From NCBI GenBank assembly GCA_016188575.1, contig JACPHN010000019.1:1-64000 (forward strand): 64,000 nt of DNA, read 5' to 3'. Position numbers and translations under genes: made by a program. The notes below the pieces were generated by a model. The model was not told the DNA's origin, searched no databases, and saw only the letters and a program-made list of their open reading frames with translations. Below are positions 1-8,942 of this stretch, piece by piece (the first letter of the stretch is position 1; the number at the start of each line of letters is the position of its first letter). This DNA comes from Candidatus Schekmanbacteria bacterium (lineage in GTDB: Bacteria; CSSED10-310; JACPHN01).

Positions 1-751
1 GTTCCAGCCCAGGCGGATCGCGCGCGGCGCGCTGTCGATAAGCTGCAGGAAAGGCGCCAGGATCATCATGACGGTGTCGCCGAACGGCGGGGTGATCGCT
101 GGCGTGGGCGTCGCGGTCGGCGGCTGGGTCGGCGTGCGAGTCGAAGTGGCGCTCGGGCCGAGGGTCGCCGTCCTGGTCGCACCGGGCGTCGAGGTCCGGG
201 TCGGGGTCGCGGTTCGCGAGGGGCTGGCGGTGCGGGTCGGGCTCGGTGTCCGCGTCGCGGTGCGGGTCGCAGTCGCGGTTCGGGTCGCCGTCGCGGTGCG
301 GGTGGCGCTCGGCGTGCGGGTTGCCGTCGGCGTCCCGGTCACCGTGGGGGTTGGCGGCAGCGCCCAGGCCGGCAGGTCGATCGCGTCGATCCACACCGCG
401 TCGCCCCCGGCGCTGCCCGTGGCGTCCTTCTCATAGCTCCAGACGAAGGTCCAGATCCCGGCGGTTAGCGGATAGGACGCCCCTATCCACGGCGTCGAGC
501 TCGACCGCGAGCACCGCCGCGCTCCCGTCCGCGAGCGGCGCCGAACGCGCCGCATACACCCCATCTGCCGCGTCACCGGAAGCCACCTGCCAACCATCCT
601 GCGGGTTTCTCTGCCACGGCAGCGCCGAAAAATCACCCGCCTCGAACTAATCGCCCGCGGCGCGCGCGACTCCCGGCACGGTGACCACGACGAAAACGCA
701 GACAAGCGCCACTATAAATGGAATCAGAGACAGACGAATGCTGCGCGCCAC
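1..751 (-). pseudogene. Secreted Thr/Pro-repeat protein, broken by a TAG and a frameshift, cut by window edge
   Basis: A GTG at 749-751 follows a good ribosome binding site (AGAAGGGTGGG) and starts a signal peptide with the core [19 protein letters not shown] and cleavage after ARAA. An in-frame TAG at 647-649 comes right after it. The same frame then continues as [12 protein letters not shown] and a beta-rich domain to about 485. There a one-base shift next to a GGGG run moves the reading into the frame that carries [14 protein letters not shown], then a long Thr/Arg/Pro repeat (TATRT, TPSPT units, about 340-100), then [14 protein letters not shown] up to the window edge. The parts fit together as one exported, probably surface-bound protein. 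The two lesions mean decay, a programmed event, or sequence error at the homopolymer. Confidence 0.7.
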
Positions 752-1354
752 GGCATCCCACCCTTCTGAGCAATCAGGGTCGATTGCTCGTGATTGTCGT
801 TCGCAGCGCCGCGCGGCGCAAGGGCTCACGGCTTCCTATAGCCACCGGCCCGCGGGAGATTTCCCCTCGGTCGCGTCCAGCCGCGGTGGTGTCCCCACTG
901 CACTCGACGCATGGATTTCTGGCGGTTCTCTCGGATCGGACTATCGCTTCGCGACGTGATCTTGAGCCAGCGTGGGACAGCACCGCGCGAAATGCCTACC
1001 CCTGAAAGCCCACCTCCCCTCCGCATACGCGCTCGGATATGGAATGGCAGCGGGCAATAACCCTTCTCCGCTCACTGGAGGGAGGCCAGCAGAGGGGAAG
1101 AACGGCGAGCCCGCCGCGGTCCGCCCTCCACCCCGCAAGCGGCGGGGGGAGGGAGACGCAGCGGGGCGCTGTCGCGTCGACATCGAAAAGGCGGTGGATT
1201 CGGGAGAGGATGTCACCTTGACACCGCGACAGGCAGTGGTTACCCTTTGCCTTGCCGCGGCCGACGGGGACCGATCGCTGACCGCCGACCGCCGACCGCT
1301 AGCACCGCTAACTGCACCCGGCACTCCGGCCACCGGCGCCGGATCGAGGTATCG
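752..1354. other. Long intergenic region before cysS
   Basis: No convincing gene lies in these 600 bases. Open frames here lack ribosome binding sites and any recognisable protein pattern. The only structure seen is one copy of the dispersed repeat at 1126-1207. The promoters of the divergent cysS and secreted-protein genes presumably lie here, but no strong -35/-10 pair was recognised. Confidence 0.5.
1126..1207 (+). repeat. Dispersed intergenic repeat, copy 1 (partial)
   Basis: The segment has a C-rich arm followed by a G-rich arm (CCCCGCAAGCGGCGGGGGG), which can fold into a hairpin, then GCTGTCGCGTCGACATCGA and GGCGGTGGATTCGGG. It matches the central and right parts of the near-identical full copies at 33482-33598 and 50121-50236, but it lacks the left part (GCGCATCACGAAGAC). 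Confidence 0.7.
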
Positions 1355-2773
1355 ATGCTTCGCTTCATGAATACCCTTGGCAAGTGCCTGGAAGATTTCG
1401 TCCCGATCGCTCCTCCCCGCGTGGGGCTCTACACCTGTGGGCCTACCGTCTACGACCACGCCCACATCGGCAACTTCCGCACCTACGTTTTCGAAGATTT
1501 GCTGCGCCGCTACCTCGAGTTCCGCGGCTACGACGTCCACCACGTCATGAACATCACCGACGTTGAGGACAAGACCATTGCTCGTGCCAATGCCGAGGGA
1601 ATCCCGCTGCACGAGCTCACCGCTCGGTATGTCGAGGCCTTCTTCGAAGATATCGATGCTCTGGGCATCCTGCGCGCACACCAGTACCCGCGGGCGACCG
1701 AGCACATTCCGGAGATGGTCGAGCAGATTGAAAAGCTGATCGCGAACGGTCATGCGTACGCCCAGGACGGCTCGGTATTCTTCCGCATCTCGACCTTTCC
1801 CGGCTACGGCCGCCTTTCGGGGATGGATATGGACGGTATCCAGCCGGGAGCGCGGGTCGATTGCGATGAATACGAGAAGGAAGACGTGCGCGATTTTGCC
1901 CTGTGGAAGGCGCCGAAGACCGGCGAGCCCGTCTGGCAAACCCGGCTCGGGCCAGGTCGTCCCGGCTGGCACATCGAATGCTCGAGCATGAGCATGAAGT
2001 ACCTGGGCGCCTCGTTCGACATCCACACAGGCGGCGTGGACAACATCTTCCCGCATCACGAGAACGAGATTGCGCAGGCCGAGGGATGCACCGGCGCTCC
2101 GTTCGTCCGGTACTGGCTGCACAGCGAGCACCTGCTCGTGAACCAGGAGAAGATGTCGAAGTCGAAGCAGAACTTTTACACGCTTCGCGACCTGCTGGCG
2201 CGGGGGTACCCGGCCCGCGCGCTCCGCTACGCGCTCATTTCTGTGCACTACCGCAAACCGCTCAACCTGACCATGGACGCTCTCGATGCGGCCGCGGCGG
2301 CGGTCGAGCGCCTGGCGGATTTTCACCGCCGCATCGTCGAGCTGCCGGCAACGGCGGCGGCGGCGGCGGCAGGCAGCAACCGGGTTGTGGATGCGGTGCG
2401 ACAGACCGAACAGGACGTCACCGAAGCGTTGGATGAGGATCTTGGGGTTTCGACGGCACTCGGGGCGGTTTTCGACTTCGTGCGCGAGATGAATCGGATC
2501 CTGGACGAGTCGGGCGTCAGCACGGAAGACCGCGCCACAGTTCTTGGGCTCTGGCGCAAGCTGGACGACATATTTGGGGTGTTTCAGCCGCCGGTCGAGG
2601 AACTGTCGTCCGAGCTCCTTGGGCTCGTTCGCCAGCGCGAAGCGGCGCGCCGTGACCGGCGATGGAAAGATGCGGATGCTCTCCGGGATACGCTCTTGGA
2701 CGCCGGGGTCGTGCTTGAGGACACCCCGGCCGGAACGCGCTGGAAACGCCGGCGCGCCGCCACGACGACATGA
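1355..2773 (+). CDS. cysS: Cysteinyl-tRNA synthetase
   Basis: This cytoplasmic class I synthetase charges tRNA-Cys with cysteine. The 472-residue product has the zinc-ligand cysteine C28 in YTCGPTVYD, the HIGN signature at 37-40, WHIECSSMS and HHENEIAQAEG in the zinc-site region, and the KMSKS loop at 266-270. Length and motif order are those of the normal bacterial enzyme. The start chosen is the ATG at 1355, with GGATCGAGGT just before it; a TTG further upstream would add an unrelated low-complexity extension. pgk follows after 25 bases, so co-transcription is likely. Confidence 0.96.
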   Translation: MLRFMNTLGKCLEDFVPIAPPRVGLYTCGPTVYDHAHIGNFRTYVFEDLLRRYLEFRGYDVHHVMNITDVEDKTIARANAEGIPLHELTARYVEAFFEDIDALGILRAHQYPRATEHIPEMVEQIEKLIANGHAYAQDGSVFFRISTFPGYGRLSGMDMDGIQPGARVDCDEYEKEDVRDFALWKAPKTGEPVWQTRLGPGRPGWHIECSSMSMKYLGASFDIHTGGVDNIFPHHENEIAQAEGCTGAPFVRYWLHSEHLLVNQEKMSKSKQNFYTLRDLLARGYPARALRYALISVHYRKPLNLTMDALDAAAAAVERLADFHRRIVELPATAAAAAAGSNRVVDAVRQTEQDVTEALDEDLGVSTALGAVFDFVREMNRILDESGVSTEDRATVLGLWRKLDDIFGVFQPPVEELSSELLGLVRQREAARRDRRWKDADALRDTLLDAGVVLEDTPAGTRWKRRRAATTT

Positions 2774-2798
2774 CTTTCTCCCAAGCTGAGGTAGCAAG

Positions 2799-4010
2799 AT
2801 GGACGTGCGCACGCTTGACGACTTGGTGGGCGACTTCGCTCCTGGTGGGAAGCGAATTTTTGTCCGAGTAGACTTCAACGTGCCGCTGGAGCGGGACGCT
2901 GCGGGTGCGATCGTGGTCGCGGACGAGCGGCGCATCGCGGCATCGCTGCCGACGCTGCGCTGGCTGCTTGAGCGCGGCGCGGCGTTGATCGTCGCCTCGC
3001 ACGTCGGGCGGCCCGAAGGCAGGCCCGACCCGGCGCTCAGCATGAAGCCGATCGCGGATCGGCTCGCCGCGCTGCTGGGCCGGCCGGTGGGATTCGTCCC
3101 GAGCAGCATCGGCGAAACGGTCCTCGCGCGGTCGTCCAGGTTGCAGCCGGGCGACGTGCTCGTGCTCGAAAACCTGCGGTTTCACGACGGCGAGGAAGCG
3201 TGCGACCCGGAGCTCGCACGGGCACTCGCCGCGCCCGCCGAGCTTTACGTGAATGACGCCTTCGGCACCTGCCACCGGGCGCACGCGTCGGTTACCGGTG
3301 TCCCCGGAATCCTGCCAGGCGTCGCGGGACGGCTGGTCGAGGTAGAGGTGGCGGCGTTCAAGAAGGCGATGCACGAGCCGGCACGGCCTGTCGTGGCGAT
3401 CCTCGGCGGCGCCAAGATCGGCGACAAGATCGGCACCATCCGGCATCTGCGCAAGCTGGCCGACCACCTCCTCATCGGTGGCGGCATGGCCTGCACCTTT
3501 CAGCGTGCCCAGGGACTGCCCGTTGGCGCCTCCTTGGTGGATATCGCGGCACTGGACGTGGCCAGGGAAATCCTCGCGGAGCGAGATGGCGCGCAGCTAC
3601 ACCTGCCTACAGACTGGATCATCGCCAAGGAGATCTCGTCGTCCGCGCCCTACCAGATTGTCCCGCTGGACGAGGTCGCCGATCCCTGGAGAGCGCTCGA
3701 CATCGGCCCACGCACCATCAACGAGTTCGTCGGGCTCATCAAGGAAAGCGCGACAGTGCTGTGGAACGGACCGATGGGGGTCTTTGAGACGCCCCCGTTC
3801 GATCGCGGCACCCTTGAAGTTGCCGTAGCGATCGCCGAACACCCGTGCGTGTCACTGGTGGGTGGCGGCGACACCGCCCGCGCGGCGAAGAAGGCAAGAG
3901 TCGTCGATCGCCTGACCCACGTCTCGACCGGCGGTGGAGCCAGCCTGGACATGCTGAGCGGAATCGATCTCCCGGGTCTGGCGGTGCTCCGCGGGCGGCT
4001 TGGCGCGTGA
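2799..4010 (+). CDS. pgk: Phosphoglycerate kinase
   Basis: This glycolytic/gluconeogenic enzyme transfers phosphate between 1,3-bisphosphoglycerate and ADP. The 403-residue protein is full length. It has the N-terminal substrate motif RVDFNVPLE, SHVGRPEG, the arginine/histidine region VNDAFGTCHRAHAS, then AILGGAKIGDKI, LLIGGGMACTF, LWNGPMGVFE, GGGDTARAAKK and the nucleotide-binding STGGGASLDMLSG. The ATG has a GAGGT ribosome binding site. It lies 25 bases after cysS. No gapA or tpiA is adjacent, unlike many bacterial glycolytic operons. Confidence 0.97.
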   Translation: MDVRTLDDLVGDFAPGGKRIFVRVDFNVPLERDAAGAIVVADERRIAASLPTLRWLLERGAALIVASHVGRPEGRPDPALSMKPIADRLAALLGRPVGFVPSSIGETVLARSSRLQPGDVLVLENLRFHDGEEACDPELARALAAPAELYVNDAFGTCHRAHASVTGVPGILPGVAGRLVEVEVAAFKKAMHEPARPVVAILGGAKIGDKIGTIRHLRKLADHLLIGGGMACTFQRAQGLPVGASLVDIAALDVAREILAERDGAQLHLPTDWIIAKEISSSAPYQIVPLDEVADPWRALDIGPRTINEFVGLIKESATVLWNGPMGVFETPPFDRGTLEVAVAIAEHPCVSLVGGGDTARAAKKARVVDRLTHVSTGGGASLDMLSGIDLPGLAVLRGRLGA

Positions 4011-4386
4011 CGCCGCCATACCGCGTGCGCCCTGCCTGCCGCTGATCGCACGGGGCCGCGGTCTCGGCATCGCCACGCAACTCGGAGGCGCCGCGCGAAG
4101 GGAACCCGGATCGCCCACTTGCGCGATGCCATGGCGCCGTTATCGTCATACGGGCGAAAGCCGGCATCCTGACAAGGTGCGCCAGAGCCTCGGCCCCGGC
4201 TTTCGCCGGGGTGAAGGTGAAAACATCCACGCCGACGATAGCCCAAGCAGGCGGCGGATTCGAGGGGAACGCGGGAAGTGCACGTAGGGTGGCCTCCGTG
4301 ATATATGGTGCGGAGCGGAACGTCTGGCGCCGTTCCGAGTGTGGGCGCAGCAGGCGGCCCTGGTGGGGGCGAGCTGGAGGAACATC
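4011..4386. other. Intergenic region after pgk
   Basis: No gene is supported here. The region carries the palindromic unit at 4151-4211. It ends with the ribosome binding site GGAGG (4376-4380) of the next gene. An AT-rich GATATATGG at about 4300 could be a -10 region, but no matching -35 was seen. Confidence 0.5.
4151..4211. repeat. Palindromic repeat unit (GGCGAAAGCC type)
   Basis: Arms CGGGCGAAAGCCGG (4151-4164) and CCGGCTTTCGCCGG (4196-4209) are near-perfect inverted repeats separated by about 31 bases. This looks like the widespread palindromic elements of GC-rich proteobacterial genomes that read GGCGAAAGCCGG on each side. Only one copy is present, so the repeat status rests on that resemblance. 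It could also act as a transcript 3' hairpin for pgk. Confidence 0.55.
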
Positions 4387-6726
4387 GTGGCGATTTTGAC
4401 CGAGCAGGCTATGGCCGAGGTTCTTGAGATCCTCGGCGAGATGCCCGCGGGCTTTGACGTCGCCGAGGTGCTGCAGCGGCTCTCGCGCTGGATCGCCGTG
4501 TTGCTCCGCGCCGACCGGTGTAGCATCGTCATCTCCGAGGGTGATCGGTACCGCGTGGTTGCCACTAGCGACTGCGCCGAAGCGGCGCGGCACGTGCTCC
4601 TGCCGGAACGTTATCCCGAGATCGCGCACGTCTTGGTGTCCGGAGAGCCGCTGCGCATCGATGATCTACTCGATCACCCCGTGCTGTCGGCGGTGCGCGA
4701 GCACATCGAACCGAGCGGCTATCGCGCGGCACTCGTGGTTCCCGTCTGCGGCCCCGGACGCGGGGCTGCGGTCACGGCGAGATTGTCCGGCCGCGCCCGG
4801 ACGTTCTCCTCCGACGACGAGCAGGTGCTGCGCGCGCTGGCGCGGCTTGTCGCGGCGCCCGTGGCACTGCTCAAGTTGCACCAGGAATCCCGCGTGGAGC
4901 GCCGCCGCATGCTGGAAGTCTTCTCACAACGCAGCGCCCAGCTCGAGGCCGAGAACCGCGATCTGCGGCGCTGGGCGGTACGCAACGCCGAGCTGCTCGG
5001 CAGCCTTTCTCAGGAGCTCGCGGCGCAGCTCGGCCTGATCAGACGGCGGCTCGATCGCCTGGCAGAGTCGTCTCTGGCGCCTGGAGTGGCCACCGAAATC
5101 GGTCACGTAGCAATCAGCCTCGAAGAGCTCAGAAACCACGTCAGCCGCACCGTCGAAGTAGACAGGCTCGATTGCGCCGAGCTCCGGCCGGTGCCCGTCG
5201 ACCTCGCCGACCTGGTCGCCGAGCTGTGTGCCGGACTGCAGCTTCGGGCGCGGGCCAATGGGCTCAGCCTGCACCTTCGGCCGCACGATCCGGTCACCGT
5301 GATTGAGGCGGACGCGCTCAAGGTAACGCGCGCCATCGTCGCCGCGATTTCCCACGCAATTGACTGCACGCCGCCGGGCGGTCAGGTCGCCGTCAGCCTG
5401 AAAACGGTTCATGACCTCACTACCGAACCGCCGGCGCGATCCTTCGTGCGGTTACAGATCACCGATACGGGACCGGGGCTACCCGCCGGATTGCTCGATG
5501 AGCTCTTCGATCCCACCAACTCTCCCTTGCGCCCGGCTCCTTCTGCGGTGGGACTCGGCCTGCCCATGGTTCGGGAGGTTCTCGAGCTACATGGCGGCCG
5601 GCTCGAGGTCAAGCGCCAGCGCGACGGCGTGACGGCACTGCGACTACTCTTTCCGATCGCGCCGGCCGGGGCACACAGCGAGCCCGCCGCCGCCGCGGCG
5701 CCGGCGCGCCCTGCCGAACATGCCGACGGGCTGGACAAGGTCCTCATCCTGATTGTCGAGGATGACGACGACGCGCGCAACCTCCTGAGCTGGTGCCTCG
5801 GCGACCGCTACCGCCTCGCTACGGCGGTGACCGGACCCGACGGCCTTGCCAAGACCCGCCTCCTCCGACCCGACCTGGTGTTGCTCGACCTCTTTCTCCC
5901 CGGTTTGAGCGGCCAGCAACTCCTCACCGAGATGCGCGCCGACCCCGAGCTCCACGATACGCCCGTGATCGTGTTGACGGCGAGCAGCAATACCGAGCAC
6001 AAGGTCTGGTCATTCCGCACGGGCGCCGACGACTACATCACCAAGCCCTTCATTCGCGAAGAGCTCACCGCCCGCATTGACGCGGCGTTGCGCATGCGAC
6101 GCCTGACCACGCAGCTCAAATCCGCCAATCGAAAGCTGTCCGAGATCTCAGTGCGCGACGAGCTTACCGGGCTTCACAACTATCGCTACTTCCGCCAGCG
6201 ACTTCGCGAGGAGCACGGACGAGCGGGGCGGGCCGGCGCCACGCTGGCATGCCTGATGATCGATCTGGACAATCTCAAACAGATCAACGATCGGTACGGC
6301 CACGTCGCTGGCAACCGGGTGTTGGAGGCAGTCGGCGACACGCTGCGCCAGCAGGTGCGCCAGAGCGACGTGGTCGCGCGCTACGGCGGTGATGAGTTTG
6401 TCGTGCTCCTGGCGGTGGCCGACGCAGCGACGGCCGTGGAGCTCGGGAATCGCATCGTGGAGCTATTCCGCAGGATTGAAGTGGCGGCCGATGGAACCGG
6501 CGACAGCGAAGACGCGGCGGCGACGACGGCGCCGGGCGGTGCCGACACGATCCGGGCGACCGCCTCGGTCGGCGTGGCCGTGGTGACGGGAACCGCCTTG
6601 CCGCAAGATCCCGAGGACCTCGTGCGCATGGCGGACGAAGCCGTATACCGGGCAAAATCCGAGGGCCGCGATCGCGTGGTGCTTGTCGGCGATCCGCGCT
6701 GGAGTGGATCCGAATCGGCCTCGTGA
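4387..6726 (+). CDS. GAF / HATPase / receiver / GGDEF signalling protein
   Basis: This is a probable diguanylate cyclase controlled by a fused sensor and receiver. The 780-residue protein has an N-terminal GAF-like domain (about 10-150), a coiled coil, a kinase-like dimer region, a HATPase with ITDTGPGLP and VGLGLPMV, and a receiver domain. The receiver keeps E458-D459, the phospho-acceptor D501 and K553. The C-terminal GGDEF domain has GGDEF at 667-671 and an RQSD inhibitory site at 658-661, so cyclic-di-GMP synthesis with product inhibition is expected. The dimer region reads SLSQELAAQLGLI, with no histidine where SHELRTPL would be, so autophosphorylation is doubtful. The GTG start is chosen because GGAGG lies 6 bases before it. 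Confidence 0.88.
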   Translation: MAILTEQAMAEVLEILGEMPAGFDVAEVLQRLSRWIAVLLRADRCSIVISEGDRYRVVATSDCAEAARHVLLPERYPEIAHVLVSGEPLRIDDLLDHPVLSAVREHIEPSGYRAALVVPVCGPGRGAAVTARLSGRARTFSSDDEQVLRALARLVAAPVALLKLHQESRVERRRMLEVFSQRSAQLEAENRDLRRWAVRNAELLGSLSQELAAQLGLIRRRLDRLAESSLAPGVATEIGHVAISLEELRNHVSRTVEVDRLDCAELRPVPVDLADLVAELCAGLQLRARANGLSLHLRPHDPVTVIEADALKVTRAIVAAISHAIDCTPPGGQVAVSLKTVHDLTTEPPARSFVRLQITDTGPGLPAGLLDELFDPTNSPLRPAPSAVGLGLPMVREVLELHGGRLEVKRQRDGVTALRLLFPIAPAGAHSEPAAAAAPARPAEHADGLDKVLILIVEDDDDARNLLSWCLGDRYRLATAVTGPDGLAKTRLLRPDLVLLDLFLPGLSGQQLLTEMRADPELHDTPVIVLTASSNTEHKVWSFRTGADDYITKPFIREELTARIDAALRMRRLTTQLKSANRKLSEISVRDELTGLHNYRYFRQRLREEHGRAGRAGATLACLMIDLDNLKQINDRYGHVAGNRVLEAVGDTLRQQVRQSDVVARYGGDEFVVLLAVADAATAVELGNRIVELFRRIEVAADGTGDSEDAAATTAPGGADTIRATASVGVAVVTGTALPQDPEDLVRMADEAVYRAKSEGRDRVVLVGDPRWSGSESAS

Positions 6727-6799
6727 CGAAGGGCGGGCCGGCCCTCGAAGCGGCTCGCGGTCGCCGCCTGGACAACCAAAAGATGACAGGAGCAGGGGC

Positions 6800-7483
6800 G
6801 TGAAGGAAGCATGCAAGCGAGCCGCCGCGGCGCTCGGAGTAACGTTTGTGAAGGACGGAGATCGCGTCGGTCTGGGAACAGGATCGACGGCGCAATACCT
6901 GATCGAGCTCCTCGGGCAGAAAGTGGCGCAGGGCTTGACAGTGTCGTGCGTCGCCAGCTCAGAAGCGACACGAGCGCTCGCGGAAGAGGCGGGCCTGGAC
7001 GTCGGCGACTTGCCGGCCGATGGGAGGCTTGATATCACCCTCGACGGCGCCGACGAAGTCGATCCCGAGCTGAACCTGATCAAGGGTGGGGGGGGCGCGC
7101 TGCTGCGCGAAAAGGTCCTCGCAGCGGCGAGCGATCGCGTGGTGATCATGGTCGATAGCGCCAAGCGCGTCAGCCGACTCGGCGAGAGCTTCCCGGTGCC
7201 GATCGAGGTGCTGCCGTTCGCCGTGAGCTTTGTGCGCAAGCGCCTCCAGGAGGTGAGCCCGCAGGCGGCGCTGCGCCTCGTTGCCGGGGCGCCGTTCGTT
7301 ACCGACAACGGTAACTGGATCGTGGACTGTGCGCTCCCCACCCAGGTCGACGTCGTGTCCCTGGCCGGCAGGCTTGCGGCAGTTCCCGGGATCGTCGAGC
7401 ACGGCCTGTTCGTCGCTCTCGCGACCGAGGTCATCGTCGCGGAAGCGCCGGACCGCGTCCGGGTCATGCGCGCGGCGCACTGA
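6800..7483 (+). CDS. rpiA: Ribose-5-phosphate isomerase A
   Basis: This enzyme interconverts ribose 5-phosphate and ribulose 5-phosphate in the pentose phosphate pathway. The 227-residue protein is normal length. It shows VGLGTGSTAQYLI near the N-terminus, TLDGADEVDPELNLIKGGGGALLREK with the catalytic Asp/Glu/Lys set, and a C-terminal VTDNGNWIVD. The GTG at 6800 is preferred because AGGAGCAGGGGC lies just before it. An upstream in-frame start would run into the preceding signalling gene. The moaB-like gene follows after 15 bases. Confidence 0.95.
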   Translation: MKEACKRAAAALGVTFVKDGDRVGLGTGSTAQYLIELLGQKVAQGLTVSCVASSEATRALAEEAGLDVGDLPADGRLDITLDGADEVDPELNLIKGGGGALLREKVLAAASDRVVIMVDSAKRVSRLGESFPVPIEVLPFAVSFVRKRLQEVSPQAALRLVAGAPFVTDNGNWIVDCALPTQVDVVSLAGRLAAVPGIVEHGLFVALATEVIVAEAPDRVRVMRAAH

Positions 7484-7498
7484 AGGCGGAGGTTTTCG

Positions 7499-8002
7499 AT
7501 GACCAGGGACGTTCACGGCCAAGAAAAGCGACCCGTCTCGTGCGGTGTCTTGACGCTCAGCGACACGCGGACTCTCGCCACCGATGCCAGCGGCGACCGC
7601 ATCGTCGAGCTCTTACTCGGCGCCGGACACACCGTTACCCAAAGAGCGCTCATCGCCGACGACCCCGCGGCGCTGCAGGCCGAGATCGCGCGCTTCAGCG
7701 CCTACACGCCCACGGTCGAGGTCTTGATCTCTACCGGCGGGACCGGGTTCTCTCGCCGCGATATCACCTGCGACGTCCTGTCCGGTCTGTTCGCGAAAAC
7801 GCTGCCCGGCTTTGGCGAGCTATTTCGCTCCCTGTCTTACGCTGAAATCGGCGCACGCGCCATGCTCAGCCGGGCCGACGCCGGCCTGATCGGCGAGATG
7901 GTGGTATTCGCCTTGCCGGGTTCGCGCGCCGCTGTCGAGACCGCGATGACGCGACTGATCCTGCCGGAATTGAGCCACCTGGTGCGCCTCGTCAGAGAGT
8001 GA
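7499..8002 (+). CDS. moaB: MoaB/MogA-family molybdopterin protein
   Basis: This 167-residue protein belongs to the MoaB/Mog family, which adenylates molybdopterin during molybdenum cofactor synthesis. It has VLTLSDTRTLATDASGD near the start, the nucleotide-binding STGGTGFSRRD, and a C-terminal FALPGSRAAVETAM as in MoaB proteins. The ATG has GGAGG 6 bases upstream. No other moa or moe gene is in the window, so it works with genes elsewhere or has a related role. It appears to be part of an rpiA-moaB-amidotransferase transcript. Confidence 0.87.
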   Translation: MTRDVHGQEKRPVSCGVLTLSDTRTLATDASGDRIVELLLGAGHTVTQRALIADDPAALQAEIARFSAYTPTVEVLISTGGTGFSRRDITCDVLSGLFAKTLPGFGELFRSLSYAEIGARAMLSRADAGLIGEMVVFALPGSRAAVETAMTRLILPELSHLVRLVRE

Positions 8003-8023
8003 CACGCCTTACGGGAGCGAACG

Positions 8024-8821
8024 ATGAAGGTTCACGTGCTGCAACATGTCGCTTTCGAGGGGCTCGGGAGCATGGGGCCGTGGCTGCGGCGACGAGGCAC
8101 GGAGCTCTCCGTTACGCGTATGTTTGCCGAGGACCCACTGCCGGCGATCACCGGGATCGACCTATTGATCGTGCTCGGCGGTCCCATGAGCGTCAACGAC
8201 GAGGCCGAGCTCCCGTGGCTCGTGACTGAGAAGCAGCTCGTGCGCTCGGCTATCGAAAATGGCACCGCGGTGCTGGGCGTATGTCTCGGAGCACAACTGA
8301 TTGCCGGCGCGCTGGGGGCACCGGTGTTTCGCAATCCCGTAAAGGAGATCGGCTGGTTTCCGGTGGAGGCGATTGCGGCGACCGGGGAGGCGTGTTTTCG
8401 CTTTCCACCCTCGCTTACGGTCTTTCACTGGCACGGCGAGACGTTTGACCTGCCCCCCGGAGCCGTCCAGCTCGCCCGCAGCCAGGGCTGCGAGAATCAA
8501 GCCTTTCAACTGGGGCAACACGTCATCGGCCTGCAGTTTCACCTCGAGACGACACCCGCCAGCACTCGCCTGCTCATGGAAAACTGCCGCGACGAGCTCG
8601 TTCCCGGGCCGTTCGTGCAGACCGAGGAGGAGCTCAGCGGCGCGCCGCCGGCGCAGTACCGCGCGATCAATGAGGCCATGGATGAGGTGCTCGAGTATCT
8701 GACGGCGAGCGCTGGCCGCCTACACCGCGGTGACTTCAGGCTCGCTCCGCAATACCGGCCGCGCGCGTCCCCCGGGCTCACCGGCATCTGTGGCTCGACC
8801 CCGTCGCCGGCTAGAGATTGA
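8024..8821 (+). CDS. Class I glutamine amidotransferase (GMP-synthase-like)
   Basis: This is a stand-alone class I glutamine amidotransferase domain of 265 residues. The catalytic cysteine is C87 in GVCLGAQLIA, and the His/Glu partners are H173 and E175 in LQFHLET. It begins with MKVHVLQHV and has VLGGPMSVND, typical of the GMP synthase-like subfamily of predicted amidases. The family includes enzymes acting on gamma-glutamyl compounds, but the substrate cannot be told here. The ATG follows GGGAGCGAACG. The C-terminal 80 residues form a helical tail beyond the catalytic domain. Confidence 0.85.
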   Translation: MKVHVLQHVAFEGLGSMGPWLRRRGTELSVTRMFAEDPLPAITGIDLLIVLGGPMSVNDEAELPWLVTEKQLVRSAIENGTAVLGVCLGAQLIAGALGAPVFRNPVKEIGWFPVEAIAATGEACFRFPPSLTVFHWHGETFDLPPGAVQLARSQGCENQAFQLGQHVIGLQFHLETTPASTRLLMENCRDELVPGPFVQTEEELSGAPPAQYRAINEAMDEVLEYLTASAGRLHRGDFRLAPQYRPRASPGLTGICGSTPSPARD

Positions 8822-8942
8822 AATCTCTCGGTCCCCGGGATAAGGTGTGGCCCGGCAATATGCGCGGGTGGAGCGGCTTGGACCCTCCGGCAACGACCGC
8901 TCAGCGGTTTCTCCCGCTCCTGGCTTGCGGAGAGCATCATTG

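Noticed and set aside
100-345. Short tandem DNA repeat that could be a CRISPR or satellite
   Set aside because: Units are 6-12 bases, imperfect and in frame with Thr-Ala-Thr-Arg-Thr coding, so this is protein low complexity.
68-436. Plus-strand Val/Arg-rich frame over the repeat region
   Set aside because: The minus strand encodes a coherent Thr/Pro-repeat surface protein with signal peptide; the plus frame is its mirror image.
941-3109. A 722-codon open frame on the minus strand across cysS and the start of pgk
   Set aside because: It is antisense to two clear housekeeping genes, has no ribosome binding site or family pattern, and reflects GC-rich codon bias.
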